Made by a program: the position numbers and the translations under genes. From assembly GCA_012845835.1 (NCBI GenBank), contig JABAKD010000028.1, positions 7,054,296 through 7,118,295 of the forward strand: 64,000 bases of DNA. The letters run 5' to 3'. Each line of letters starts with the position of its first letter. The stretch's first letter is position 1. The notes below the pieces were generated by a model, which made no database searches, was not told the origin of the DNA, and worked only from the letters and a program-made list of their open reading frames with translations. Shown here in pieces: positions 25,901-34,100 of the stretch. The stretch is from Undaria pinnatifida. Taxonomy: Eukaryota > Sar > Phaeophyceae > Laminariales > Alariaceae.

Positions 25901-26766
25901 TACCAGGTACGTACTGTACCTGGTCCGAGAAGTACAGCAGAATATACCTGGTATACTACAACTAAACTTTAGTATTCATACTTCGAGGTAGTAGTTAAAC
26001 ACCGGGCGGGGAATATCTCTACAAAGGGTGATATCTCTGCTGCGGTTGTACCACTGCCTTTATTTTTTTTTTGACCGCAACAGGTGGGAATATCTCGCGA
26101 TCTTACCAACAACGTACGTAGTCTAGACTAGCATCACTTGTACATTATGATACGAGCAGTAGCTGGTGGTGTACGATCGCTGCTTCGCAGCAGATTTATC
26201 CCAGGCGGGTGCTAGCTGGTGCTCCCATTCTACGACTACCCGGTAAATATATACGGAGTACTAGGCACCAGGTACCAGGCAGGCTGTCATCATGGATCGG
26301 CGTTTCGCCGTTTTGCTACTGTAAAACCCCCACTTTTCTTTCTGTTGGAGACAGCAGCAGTCTGTGACAGCAAGTGGAAATCATCCCGGCATGTGAATGA
26401 TAAACCGAAGACGGCGGGCAGATAGATTGTGCTCCAGCCAAGATTGTGACTGTAAAGTGGAGATTAACCCTGCACGTGAATGAACAACCGATGACGGGCA
26501 GATAGATTGCGCTCCACAGGGGGCGTAACTCACCGGCGCAGCAGATTCCGCAGCCCTCCATCGTCGAGAAACGGCGCGTCTTGCGCTACGCACAAACTCA
26601 GCGTCAAGGCGCACACGATATCTGTTGCACCTCGCGTTGTTCTCGAAGCGCGACCAGCTCGACACAGGTCCACTACATGGAGAAATTGCAGGCAGCCAGC
26701 GACAAGGTCAGCTGATAAGCTCGACAAAGAGACAGCAGGCTGAACCAGTAGCAGGTCACCTTCCAT
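4648..26766 (-). CDS. F-box/leucine-rich-repeat protein gene (8 exons, 1116 aa)
   Basis: Predicted substrate adaptor of an SCF-type ubiquitin ligase: the N-terminal F-box would bind SKP1 and the LRRs would bind the target. Exons on the minus strand: 26766-26534, 13972-12316, 11678-11557, 11220-11072, 10116-9966, 6712-6613, 6069-5392, 4908-4648. Every junction keeps the frame and joins LRR to LRR, for example LLR|RCPALVEIDI, CPNIRE|VSL, LSLEG|CEQF and IKALSR|ACGPCLESLDL. The CDS is 3351 nt, ending in TGA at 4650-4648. Residues 15-45 are the F-box; LRRs of the cysteine-containing (AMN1/Fbxl) type start at residue 78 and continue to the end. A 260-residue low-complexity insert rich in Gln, Arg, Ala and Thr interrupts the LRRs in exon 2. 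Donors are GTGAG or GTAAG except exon 7 (GTGGGA). The family assignment rests on visible LRR motifs; the substrate is unknown. The intron 1 acceptor has a weak pyrimidine tract, but the frame and the LRR register support it. Confidence 0.85.
5392..6069 (-). CDS. F-box/LRR gene exon 7
   Basis: 226 codons. It starts with VLCKCPFTNEGLIAACEAI (LRR), then a Gln/Pro/Arg-rich low-complexity loop of about 140 residues, then LRKLSLSGCRGVQGSGVIAL and further LRRs to MPRLQ. The donor is GTGGGA in phase 0, weaker than the others in this gene. Confidence 0.8.
6297..6412. repeat. Two-copy 54-bp tandem repeat
   Basis: Two units both containing GCGCTCACGG(T)TCAAAATAT and a TTTGATG(T/C) end, starting near 6300 and 6354, in intron 6 of the F-box gene. 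Confidence 0.6.
6613..6712 (-). CDS. F-box/LRR gene exon 6
   Basis: Codes ACGPCLESLDLSYCCVTDEV and LTSVLALPGLHDL, a textbook cysteine-containing LRR. The acceptor ACGGCAG lies downstream of a T-rich tract, and the donor is GTGAGA in phase 0. Reading through the donor meets two stops within four codons, supporting the splice. Confidence 0.85.
7010..7222 (+). repeat. Poly-C-ended dispersed repeat, copy 1
   Basis: Shares GATGCAGCTCACCGTTCAT, a TGCCTGCCTGGT block and a GACTACAGACATGCATG end with copies at 12030, 14066, 54432 and 57990. It ends in a C-rich homopolymer (about 7191-7220). It lies in intron 5 of the F-box gene, antisense to that gene. Confidence 0.6.
7780..8510. repeat. Four-unit tandem repeat of about 185 bp
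   Basis: The phrase AGCTCCAATCTTATGGGC recurs at about 7850, 8047, 8234 and 8414. Each unit also has GCAAGAA(C/A)C.CGGCAATCC, TACTACTAA.ACAG and ATGCTATAACACCGCA.CC. Units differ by small indels, so the array is old. Located in intron 5 of the F-box gene. Confidence 0.8.
8719..8804 (-). mobile_element. 90-bp MITE, copy 1 (degenerate ends)
   Basis: Contains AACCCCTCCCTACACTAAAT and CCAGTTGTAAAGGGGT, matching copies at 38988-39077 and (inverted) 48994-49085. The terminal inverted repeats are less perfect here. Confidence 0.6.
9051..9070 (+). repeat. Poly-G tract
   Basis: A run of about 20 G in intron 5 of the F-box gene. Such runs recur across the window, and their length may be unreliable in the assembly. 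Confidence 0.7.
9115..9205 (+). repeat. MSIDPKF-type start module, degenerate copy
   Basis: Has GCAGCTTGCAAA followed by a start-less TATCGACTCTCTTAAATTTA and ATCGAACTCACAGC. The ATG is replaced by CTA. Confidence 0.6.
9780..9890 (+). repeat. MSIDPKF-type start module copy
   Basis: ATGAGTATCGACCTTAAATT then TATGGAACTCACAGCTGACG codes MSIDLKFMELTADV. It is preceded by CACAAAATTAGGTGTA, also found upstream of the copy at 24440. Confidence 0.7.
9966..10116 (-). CDS. F-box/LRR gene exon 5
   Basis: Codes CEQFTGEVFFQPLVD, FRRLTTMFSLTSISLARSK and VTPEAIKALSR, that is, two LRRs. The split Gly with exon 4 gives LSLEGCEQ, the typical LxLxGC LRR core. The donor is GTGAGA in phase 2. Confidence 0.8.
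10249..10680 (+). CDS. Intact 143-aa ORF of unknown function, nested antisense in intron 4
   Basis: I do not recognise a family. From an ATG it reads MGALPKGITCSYCKEVAAAL, then a segment rich in Pro, Arg, Ser and Thr, ending LLVMAEA. There is one CxxC pair near the N-terminus but no second pair, so a zinc finger is not supported. Amino-acid composition is protein-like (hydrophobic IIVRVLKTIGLG, mixed charges), unlike nearby low-complexity ORFs. It lies on the plus strand inside intron 4 of the F-box gene. It could be a small nested gene, a retroelement gag fragment or chance. Confidence 0.3.
   Translation: MGALPKGITCSYCKEVAAALGTVRPMSDITLQYIIVRVLKTIGLGSTALSWVAPHLFRVPYLPRYPIPASTEFDVENVAQFQPLHPSPLAATSTYHTNQTILAPVGGQGRPSYQPKWGSASKHRRTLSKDDVLLPRLLVMAEA
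11072..11220 (-). CDS. F-box/LRR gene exon 4
   Basis: Codes for two LRRs: CGNLGLVFMVAKLARLEQLS and ATDLTVAAILDHPERHLRQL. The acceptor is TGTGTACAG and the donor is GTAAGC in phase 1. The split Gly codon with exon 3 restores LKGCGN. Confidence 0.8.
11557..11678 (-). CDS. F-box/LRR gene exon 3
   Basis: Forty codons plus 2 nt, coding VSLRQKRG then PTAFSDDGPMALARC and QQLTSLGI, one LRR. On the sense strand the acceptor follows two T-rich tracts. Joining to exon 2 restores CPNIREVSL, as expected between consecutive LRRs. Confidence 0.75.
12030..12150 (+). repeat. Poly-C-ended dispersed repeat, partial copy
   Basis: Has CATCCCAGCATTGTAGA, GACTACGGCCATGCATG and a C-rich tail. Only the 3' part of the family is present. 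Located in intron 2 of the F-box gene. Confidence 0.55.
12316..13972 (-). CDS. F-box/LRR gene exon 2 (LRRs split by low-complexity insert)
   Basis: Large exon of 552 codons. It starts inside LRR 1 (CPALVEIDIDARRLSG, then VPGLTGVTLRNG). A long disordered insert follows with acidic Glu/Gln runs, an Arg-rich patch, poly-Gln and Ala/Thr runs encoded by CAG/GCA-like codons. LRRs resume with LALRSLTLCGFG, VLRCLTLTNVSAG, a second Gly-rich insert, LVELSLATVSSK, LRRLSLVVDD and CPNIRE. It ends at GTGAGC in phase 0. The insert lacks LRR spacing and is probably a loop; its triplet-rich DNA may vary in length between strains. Confidence 0.8.
14066..14200 (-). repeat. Poly-C-ended dispersed repeat, inverted copy
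   Basis: A G-run (sense-strand C) is followed by TTTCATGCATGGCC, the CTATAGACCGTCGCATCC block and GATGGAGCACGTCGGGC, the complement of the same family. Confidence 0.55.
15026..15809 (-). mobile_element. Mariner-like MITE, copy 1
   Basis: A 784-bp element with terminal inverted repeats CAGGCTGGTTC and GAACCAGCCTG, flanked by TA on both sides as in Tc1/mariner insertions. Its interior matches, in inverse orientation, the element at 29975-30609 (for example CTCGGGCTGTCTCTAGGAGC and GCGCAAAATATCGAAG). No transposase ORF is visible, so it is non-autonomous. It is inserted at the edge of the 100-bp satellite. Confidence 0.85.
16310..16618. repeat. Foreign block inside the satellite, shared with 24060-24440
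   Basis: Shares CGCCCGT.TATCCGGCCGACC, GGGGGGAAGAGTG.TA.AAGGC and GGCTAACCTTTTGC-like blocks with 24060-24440, in a different order. Probably fragments of one dispersed element. No ORF of note. Confidence 0.5.
17860..18048. repeat. 45-bp minisatellite, left part
   Basis: Four units containing CGGCAACCCGCACTACTCCG and TTCTACCACGA. The array resumes in the same orientation at 19256 on the far side of the foldback element, so it was a single array before insertion. Confidence 0.8.
18049..19255. mobile_element. Foldback element (1.2 kb) inserted in the minisatellite
   Basis: The ends CTGTAGTGCGTTAGGGGAC and GTCCCCTAACGCACTACAG are perfect complements. The arms continue for about 500 bp as near-perfect inverted copies, with matching GACCGC..GAG.GAGGGGACCGC motifs and AAACGAGGTAT..CCGGACCG. 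The centre is AT-rich, made of repeated ATTAAATTTAATAGAGAAAA. The flanking minisatellite is cut at GGCA/CACTATAG, giving an apparent CA duplication. No ORF, so a non-autonomous foldback element or long-TIR MITE. Confidence 0.85.
19256..19385. repeat. 45-bp minisatellite, right part
   Basis: Three units continuing the left array in the same orientation, ending CGCATTCTACCAC. Confidence 0.75.
19930..20180. repeat. 75-bp tandem repeat, three units
   Basis: Each unit carries ATCGGA(C/T)AGACGGTATACC, GGCCCAAAAGTG.AAAATC and CCGCCGGATGACAATGAG. Confidence 0.8.
20780..21150. repeat. Tandem array rich in CCGCTCCG
   Basis: Repeated GGCGGA(T/A)ATCCGCTCCG units. The most similar pair, at about 20865-20940 and 20935-21015, includes CGTAACACACTCGAAAAAAC. 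Older units flank them. Confidence 0.75.
21622..21700. repeat. 38-bp tandem duplication
   Basis: ACGGTACGTATGATATATAG then AGGGCGACGATATGAAGCA occurs twice in succession. Confidence 0.8.
23180..23700. repeat. Three-unit repeat of about 180-190 bp
   Basis: Units share GGGCTAGTTATT, AGTTG(G/T)GTGGCGGAGTA, CAACTAGC and a GATTA(A/G)(C/T)AA.CACC stretch, at about 23205, 23405 and 23580. Confidence 0.7.
23765..23975. repeat. 67-bp tandem repeat, three units
   Basis: Each unit runs from GAGCCAC(G/A)AAA through CAGTCAGA(T/C)GCAACGACG to AGAACTCCGAA, starting near 23769, 23838 and 23903. Confidence 0.8.
24160..24192 (+). repeat. Short CCCCAA tract
   Basis: Five near-perfect hexamers at an internal site. 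They do not match the TTTAGGG telomere repeat usual in stramenopiles. Confidence 0.6.
24440..24545 (+). repeat. MSIDPKF-type start module copy
   Basis: GTGAGCATCGACCCTAAATT and TATCGAACTCACAGCTGATG code MSIDPKFIELTADD with GTG in place of ATG. It follows GCAGCTTGCAAAG. Confidence 0.7.
26534..26766 (-). CDS. F-box/LRR gene exon 1 (F-box)
   Basis: This exon gives the start ATG and 77 codons plus 2 nt. The ATG at 26766-26764 was chosen because the in-frame extension upstream begins only with GTG. The F-box core reads LSSLSADLVAGCLQFL then DLCRAGRASR, matching the hydrophobic L..DL...C..FL...DL...A pattern. The exon ends within the first LRR (DDGGLRNLLR) at a GTGAGT donor in phase 2. Confidence 0.8.
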
Positions 26767-27382
26767 GATGTTGTGGGGGCCTCGCACAAGGAGAGCTTGT
26801 TGCCGCGTGCTGTTGTGGATCCTTTGGCTGGCGTTGCCCTGCTGTATCTGTTTTCCAGTGATTGGATTACAGCTAGTAGTATCCACGGGTCAAGTTGTAG
26901 TTGTTCGTAGGGCAGGGAGCAATTCCGCGGCCGACTACCTATGATACGTGCTACGTACGATTGGTACAGATTAGTTACTTCTGGAGTTAAGTTGCAGTTG
27001 GTGTCATGGTGACGTGTGTGCGGTTGGAACGACTGATCGGTCTCGCGCCGACGCCTTCTCCTGCACCAAAACAATAAAGACGAACCGTCTGTTTCGAAAT
27101 CGTCCGGCCTTCAAACTTCAAATCCGATCTCCGTCCGTCGGCTCCACTAATTCCAAGTCATATATTCGACGTACGCCTTTAAAAATATCGCCCCAATCCC
27201 CTCTCATAAACACGGCGTAATTTTCGACGCAAACCCCTCCTTTCCGAAGTGCACTTTTTTCTTTGTTTGCCCACAGCAGTAAAGACTAGTTGCTGATATA
27301 TCATTTTGCTTCCGGAGTTGCGATCGTATTCCTTAAGGAAGGAGGGAGGGCCATCTCTTAGACGTGGCCGGGACACCCCCAC
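26767..27382. promoter_or_regulatory. Shared divergent promoter region
   Basis: These 616 bp separate the start codons of the minus-strand F-box/LRR gene and the plus-strand FYVE-START gene, so both 5' UTRs and core promoters must lie here unless upstream non-coding exons exist. No convincing TATA box was found. The position is certain only if both start codons are right. Confidence 0.5.
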
Positions 27383-27694
27383 ATGAGTGACACGGAGGAT
27401 GTACAGCTCCCCCTTCCCTCGCGGGCGGGGGTCAGGGCGGGAGGTGGGGGCGGTGGAGGAGGTCTCCGCTCGGCACGGCGTTCCTCTCGAAAGGTCGTGG
27501 ACGGTCTAAGAACCGCGAGCTCTCGGCGCCTGAACTACAGCTCCTTCACCTCCAACGGGTCCCGGGGAGGGGGAGGGGAGACAGAGGGGTCTGCTGTGGG
27601 GATAGTGAACAATACAGGGAGCAAAGCTTGCTCGGCGTGCGGGATACAGTTCACGTGGCGAATGAGGCGCCACCATTGTCGAGCATGCAGAAAG
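27383..27694 (+). CDS. FYVE-START gene exon 1 (first half of FYVE finger)
   Basis: 104 codons from ATG: a Gly/Arg/Ser-rich N-terminus, then CSACGIQFTWRMRRHHCRAC. This is the C-x2-C-x12-C-x2-C first half of a FYVE finger with the R(R/K)HHCR signature. It ends at AAG|GTATGT, a strong phase-0 donor. The classical N-terminal WxxD motif is not obvious. Confidence 0.85.
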
Positions 27695-30600
27695 GTATGT
27701 TTATGTCCTACGTTTACTTCACGAGATTTGTGTCATTATTGTCATTAGGACTTGCTAAACAAGTGATTTTCGAAGTCGGTTTTATCATGTTTGAATGTTT
27801 CGCTCTGCCTGCTGCAGCGCACGGGGCACACCATCGTGCTTGCTGCAGCAGGGCGAGAGGAAGCAGCGGCAGGCGGCGTGGAGATCCGTTTGGTTTCGGG
27901 GGGGGGGGTGCGAAGGGTACAGCTGCAGCGAAGGTCTGGTTGTCCTGTGGTACGTGGTCGTTTCGGTTGAAAATCTTTGCGTCCAGCCGATGTCCGCTGC
28001 TGTATACCAAGTGTACTGCAATCCTGCTGTAGTTGACGGATTGTCCCATGGTTCAAAAGGTTGTTGAAGTGTTTCTTCGGCGAAGCTCACAGACATGTCC
28101 GCAACGAACGTGGACATCGCCCCCTACAAGTACCACCCTCGGGCTTGGGACTCTCGTGGGAGTTTGCATGATAGATCGTCGCTACTTTTTTCCCTAGGGG
28201 TTTGGGCAGATCCCGTATTCGCCCCCTGTTGCAGTTCGCAAATCGCCACACTCCAACCCTCGTTTACGCACTTCTGCTGCTTTGTTCTTTTCAAACCACT
28301 CGTACCTGGCACACACTGCTGGTACGAGCCAGCGTGCTTTTTGAGTTTTGTATGCGTGTGTGACAAACAAATAAAACAAAAACAAAACATTTTTTTTTTT
28401 ATCCTCGGGCGGATGGGGAAAAATAAAGCTTTAGCTCACCACACTTCCACGTATTTCATACACGTCGTGTGTCCAATAACCAATCTCGTATACGAGTACA
28501 CGACCCTTGTTGAAACGATTCCCACCTACCTGGTGAAATCAAATGCTGCCTCTGGAGAGAGTAAGAAACACTACCAGGCAGCTGATACCACCTCATTATC
28601 TTTCTAGCCATCCATGCCGTAGCTCCAATTCATCCCCCCCCCCCCCCCTTTTTATCCCCCGCTCCCTCTTGTTAAAAAAACCCACTTAAAATCAATTATA
28701 TGCCAGAGTAGTAAACACTACCAGGCAGTCTTGATATCACCTCATTATGTGTCTAGCCATCCATGCCGTAGCTCCAATTCATTCCCCCCCAAACGCCCCC
28801 CCAAACGCCCCCTCCTTCCCCACCACCTGAACCATCGCCTAGACCCAGCACCACGTGTATAGCAAGTCCTTACATCTATGCGACCTAAAGCTGTTGGAAA
28901 TCCCCTCACCCCCCCCCCCCCCCCCACCCACCCCTTTGAACACTCCGCCCTTTCATCACTGGTTGTACGACTTACAGCATACAGTACACTTGATAAAAAT
29001 TGATGCATTTCCTTCCACAGCTGTCAGATTTTGTCCCCCTCAGAAACGGTTTTTATAGTTTCCGCGCACAGACTGGCTAACATCACCCTTTTGACCCTGG
29101 TACAAGCTACACTGTAGTTCCAAGGGGAGTCGCTGACCTATATCCTTAATGAGGACACACACCCAGCAATACGCGCGATCGGAGTATCACACACAGCTTG
29201 CAAATATGGTTTCGACAAAATCTTCGATCTCACAGCTGGAGTGTATTTTTTTTTCATAATATACGACGAACGACGTCAGCCAAATCCACGGCAGGGTAAT
29301 ATAGAAGATACAGAATATTATATTTATAGTGTTAGACCATTGTTTATGGTACCCCGATCCAGGTCGCAGATGTTCCTGACATTTGTTTCGCCGCCTAAAG
29401 ATCAAGATGCCGACGAAAGATTTCCTAACAGGAATGTGTATGGTAAAAAGAGTCTAGATGCAGAAGCTAACAGCAATGTTCGATATATTCGTTGGCATTT
29501 TTCAGAGGGGTGGTTGTACAGTTTCGAAAAGCCGAGACACACGCAAACGAGCCGCAGCGCCACAACATGCCACAGACCATGGCGATCGAGGTGCGCGTGG
29601 TCAAGCGGCAGCTGCTCGGCAAATGGCCCAGGGGGCTGCCGCATCTTGGTGAATTACTGCTGTTCTGTGCTTGTGTGCGCGGGGGCAAATTTGCGGCGTA
29701 CCCTCGAGACAACATCTGGAGAAGAAATGCCTTGCCCCGATTTCAGCCGGAGATCGGAACGAAACGCCCTTTTTCGGTGGATTTTCCGATCTTGGAAATT
29801 GTCAGAACCAACATTTGTTTCCCCATGCAGTGTACACAGATCTTACGTTAGGCGAATCTTGTATAGATCAAGATCTATGGCCTACATCGGGGTGCCATAA
29901 ACAGTGGCCTTACCACGCTGTGAATTTGAAGAAGTTAGGGGTTTCCGATATGTATATGCAGGCGTTGTTAGATACAGGCTGATTCGGGAGTTCAAAACCT
30001 AAATTTTTTTCCCCCACGAATGCCGCTCGCAAGCTGTGGTCCAAGGGCGGATATGTGGTATCATGCTGACCCCCATGGGCTGGCAAGAGGGTGACATGGC
30101 CATTTTTTTGTTTCTCACGGCCTCGGGCTGTCTCTAGGAGCGAAACTCCTATCGACCAATAGCAGGCCTTCAATATTTTCAATAATATTCAGGCTTTTTC
30201 CAAGCGGGGGCCAAAAAAAAAATGCGCCGCATTTTGCACGAATCGGTACGCGGTAGGTACTCCAAGGCTTGTCTGTAGATTTTCTCGCGCAAAATATCGA
30301 ATTTTTCGCGCAAAATATCGAAGATCTGACCTCCCTATGTTCAAGGTTAAGAAGTATCTAGCGAAGAAATTTGATCCTACTCGTCGAAAAAAATGGTTAT
30401 ATGATAAGGTGGTTCACATTTTCCAAAAAATCTAAAACTGACGAAAAATCAGGCAAAAAAAAACAAAAAAACGACAGGTGAGCTCTTCGCAACAGCACGT
30501 TAAAGGCGTGTGCAAATTTTTACGGTCTGAATCGAAAAAACCAGCTGGAAAACCCGGCTTGGACATTTGACGGGGAACACATTTCGGGCTTGTAACTTGA

Positions 30601-31081
30601 ACCAGCCTGTACTCCAAGGTACGCGCGCGGATAAGTTTTCAAGGTTGTGTTTGCGAAAAAAAATCTTCGGAAACATGCTTTCCTTCCGCTTAACAAGGTG
30701 AAATCTCTTCCCGTCATGATTTTGGTGCTTTGCGTTGGAAGTAAACGAAATTCTGCAGGCGACGCCTCCAAAATTTAGGGGGGAAGTGGGGATGTACGGC
30801 AACAAGGCGGAAGAAGAGTAGGAAAAGAAGAAACACTACAAAAAGAGCAAGACATGCAAGAACAGCGCACGAGCACCGACGGCAGCCAAGCAACGGTGGC
30901 GGCGGCAGAGTTGACCGCAAGCAGCAGCACAGCAAGCAGAAGCACAGTTATTAATAGCGGCAGCGTGCGCTTCAGCAACTAAACAAGCAGCACCAGCACG
31001 GCACCGGCAAACAGCAACAGCGCTTGTTTTTACTTTTTTCAATTTTGGGAACGGCTTTGTACGAGCATTTGTCTCGTCGTG

Positions 31082-31131
<50 letters not shown>

Positions 31132-34100
31132 GCTGCTGCTGCTGCTGCTTGCTGCTGCGCTCGGCGCTCGCGCGCCACCCCGCTGGCGCGCTCCGCTCCG
31201 AGCACGCCCGGCGCAATTGCACTTGGACCGCGGCGGCTTCACGCCACGCCGCTGCTGCCGCTGCTGCTGCTACCATGGTGTGGTGGAATTGAAATGGTAC
31301 AAACACGAGCTGTCCTGTTGCCACGGTCTATTGTACCAGCATAGCGGTACCAGCACGAGTACGAGCAGCCATTTCGAAACTACGCATTCTCCATGACTCC
31401 AAGCGGGCAAGAGCGCACCGTCGTAGCAGCGCGCCGCCGGGCGGCCTGCTGCTACACCCCAACGCCGCCCATCCGCGTCATACGCTAGCTACACCTCTCG
31501 AGTCTGTGCTCTCAGCAGTTGTGCTGTGTCGATACAGCAAGCAGCAGGCAGCTGGTGGTGCGTGCTGGACAAGGAACATGCCCCATGACTAGTGACTTGA
31601 GCTGCGTCGGACAAACGCTCCGTGCGTTGTAGGCCAATGAAACAAAGAGACGAAAAATACAGCAACTTTTGATTCAATCCTACCATCGATAAGTAGCTTT
31701 TTTTGCCGTTTTTGGAAAATAGTACCGCAAATCCTGCCTTCGGGAGATAGTTTGAAGTATTTTCACGAAAAAAGTTTTTATCAAAATACTGGAGTGTTTG
31801 CGAAAGTACGTTTTTAGAAGTTTACTCCTTACATTGTCCAGAAGGCAAGATTTGCGGTGAATTTCTGAAAAAACGGTAACAAATTATTTGTCGAAGGTAG
31901 TTTCGAGGAAAGGTTAAGGTAAATTTTGTTTCTCTGTTTTATTGATCTACAACGCACCGAGCATCTGTCCGAGGCAGAACGCCTGTGCAAGGGTCTGCAG
32001 CACCCCAAACAGCACCAAAAGCACCTCGCTGTTGTCACGACACCACGCAAGGAGCTCCGGAGGACCGGGAGGGTACCTCGAGCATGTCGCGTAGGCGTAA
32101 CATCAGGATTACTGGCTTATAAGTACCGAGCATCCTTCCATGCCTTGCACGCACCACCTACCTGCGCTGGTTACTGTAATTACAGCAAGACAACTTATGG
32201 GAGCACAGAGGCTCGAGAGGTGTAGCTTGAGTATGCCGCGGACAAGCGGCGTTGGGTGGTGCCAGCGGGCCGCCGGCGGACTGCAGGCGCCCCGGTGCTA
32301 CGGTACGCCCTCGCCCGCTAGGTGTCAGGATGCGATGTTCCAGACTGGACTACTCGTACCCGTTCTCCTGACAGCATGATGGCCGCTCGTTCGTGTAGAT
32401 TCTACCACGGTGCGGTAGAGCAGCAGCAGCAGCGGTGGCGGCGGCGCGCAGCCACGATCTATACATCGGGGCGCCGGGCGTGCTCGGAGCAGAGCGCGCC
32501 GGCGCGGTGGCGCGTATGCCGAGCGCAGGAGCAGCAACAGCAGCAGCAGCAGCAGCAGCGACGAAAAGAATTGTGGGTCCCCAAATCGAAAAATGCCTAA
32601 ATGCAAGGTGTTGCTGCTTCTGCTGCTCGTGGTGGTGCTGGTGCTGTTTATTTTTGTTGCTCAAGCCGATTCTGCCGCAAGCTGCCTTTAGCTGTGCTGC
32701 TGCTTGCGGCCGTGGGATAGCTGCGGGCGGCACTGTGGGTCAACTGTTTGTGCATCGTTGCTGGACTGCCGTTGCTATTCGTGCGTACCTTGTACGCTGT
32801 ATTTTTGTTTTCGCTTCACTTTTTGGTTTGCCGCGTTGCCGCACATCCCCACACCCCTCCTCGATTTCGAAGGCGTCGCCTGCGGGATTTTTTTCACTTG
32901 TAGCGCAAACACACCTAAATCTTGGTGGTAAGGCAATTCACTTTTTTTCAGCGGAAGGAAAGTAATTTTCTAAATATCATATTTTCGTAAACACTCCACC
33001 CTTATTATTACTAACGCAGGTGATACTGACGTCATACCTATCTGTAAGGGCGCCTAAAACTTAGGCAAGGCACCGAGGTTGCACCTAAGTTTCATAAGTT
33101 TCAGATATGATAGGGCACGTACTCAGTATTGGTGCCGTACCCAGCAGCGAATACCTGTACCACTGCCGTACCCGGGTATTTTGTCGATGGGTGTACCCGT
33201 TGCAACCAACCGACCAACCAACCAGCCAGCAGCGTACTGCTGTACCTAACGCACCTAAAAATATTGAGGGCGTACCTAAACGTCCCTACTTGGTACCTGG
33301 TATGCAACATGTTAGGTATCGAACTCGTACCTAACGAATACCTATCCCCGTTTTCTTTTTGTCGATGGGTATACCCGATACCCGGGTATCTTGCCCGCGG
33401 GTCGAGTGCAGCCCCAATGGGTCTCATGGTTCTTGTTGATGTTAGTACGCTTTTTTTTTTCCCGCAGGGGACTACGACTACTGCCTGTGAACTTTCCAGA
33501 GCGGCACTTGCTGCTGACTAGGCTACACGACGTTGGGGGGGTCGTTCTTGTCGGCCGGCTCACGGCAGTAGACGCCAAGAGAGTACATGAACGGTGCCTC
33601 TCTAGCCCATTCTATGTGGCAGCCACTCGGCACGAAGTACGGGTTATCGGCGGATTTTTGTAGTCTTCTTCGCCACGTCGAACACCTCCGGCGTATCCCC
33701 CTTGCTCTTGTGAACACGCTCTGGCGTGACCGCGGTGACGCTCTTGTCCGGCGCGACTTCGACCCTCTCTGGCTCGCGCGTGTTCTGTGTGCTGGCCCCC
33801 TCGCTCGGTGAAGCTGGGTAGTTTTTGCTCGTTGTCCACGACGCTCGTGCTCTGCTCGTGGGTTGGCAACGTGTCTGTGGCAGGGTGCATACTGGTATCG
33901 GGGAGATCGCGTACGTGACGTACTTAATTCTAACATTTACCCGCAGACATCAAAAGTAGGAATTATTAATAGGAAACGTACCTGATGTACTCACGGCTTT
34001 ACCTTTCGGCATGAGGGTTTGCACCATACTCGGGTACTTTGTCCATGGCTACTCGGATACCCGGGTAAGTTTTTTGGTGGTAATCCTAGTGTACCTAGCT

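Noticed and set aside
28095..28607. 170-codon plus-strand ORF in the first intron
   Set aside because: It has low-complexity Cys/Phe/Lys stretches from T- and A-rich DNA, no domain, and no exon-like borders.
29575..29650. Exon-like GC-rich stretch (TMAIEVRVVKRQLLGKW) between CCACAG and GTGAAT
   Set aside because: It looks like an exon but has no partner exons, no domain and a weak pyrimidine tract. Inserting it into the FYVE-START gene would not restore the finger.
31024..31344. Poly-Leu/Cys/Ala ORFs
   Set aside because: They are translations of the CTG microsatellite in different frames.
32608..32632. Candidate FYVE micro-exon in the TGTTGCTGCTTCTGC run
   Set aside because: It is part of the palindrome's triplet-rich DNA and again one base too long for the required phase.
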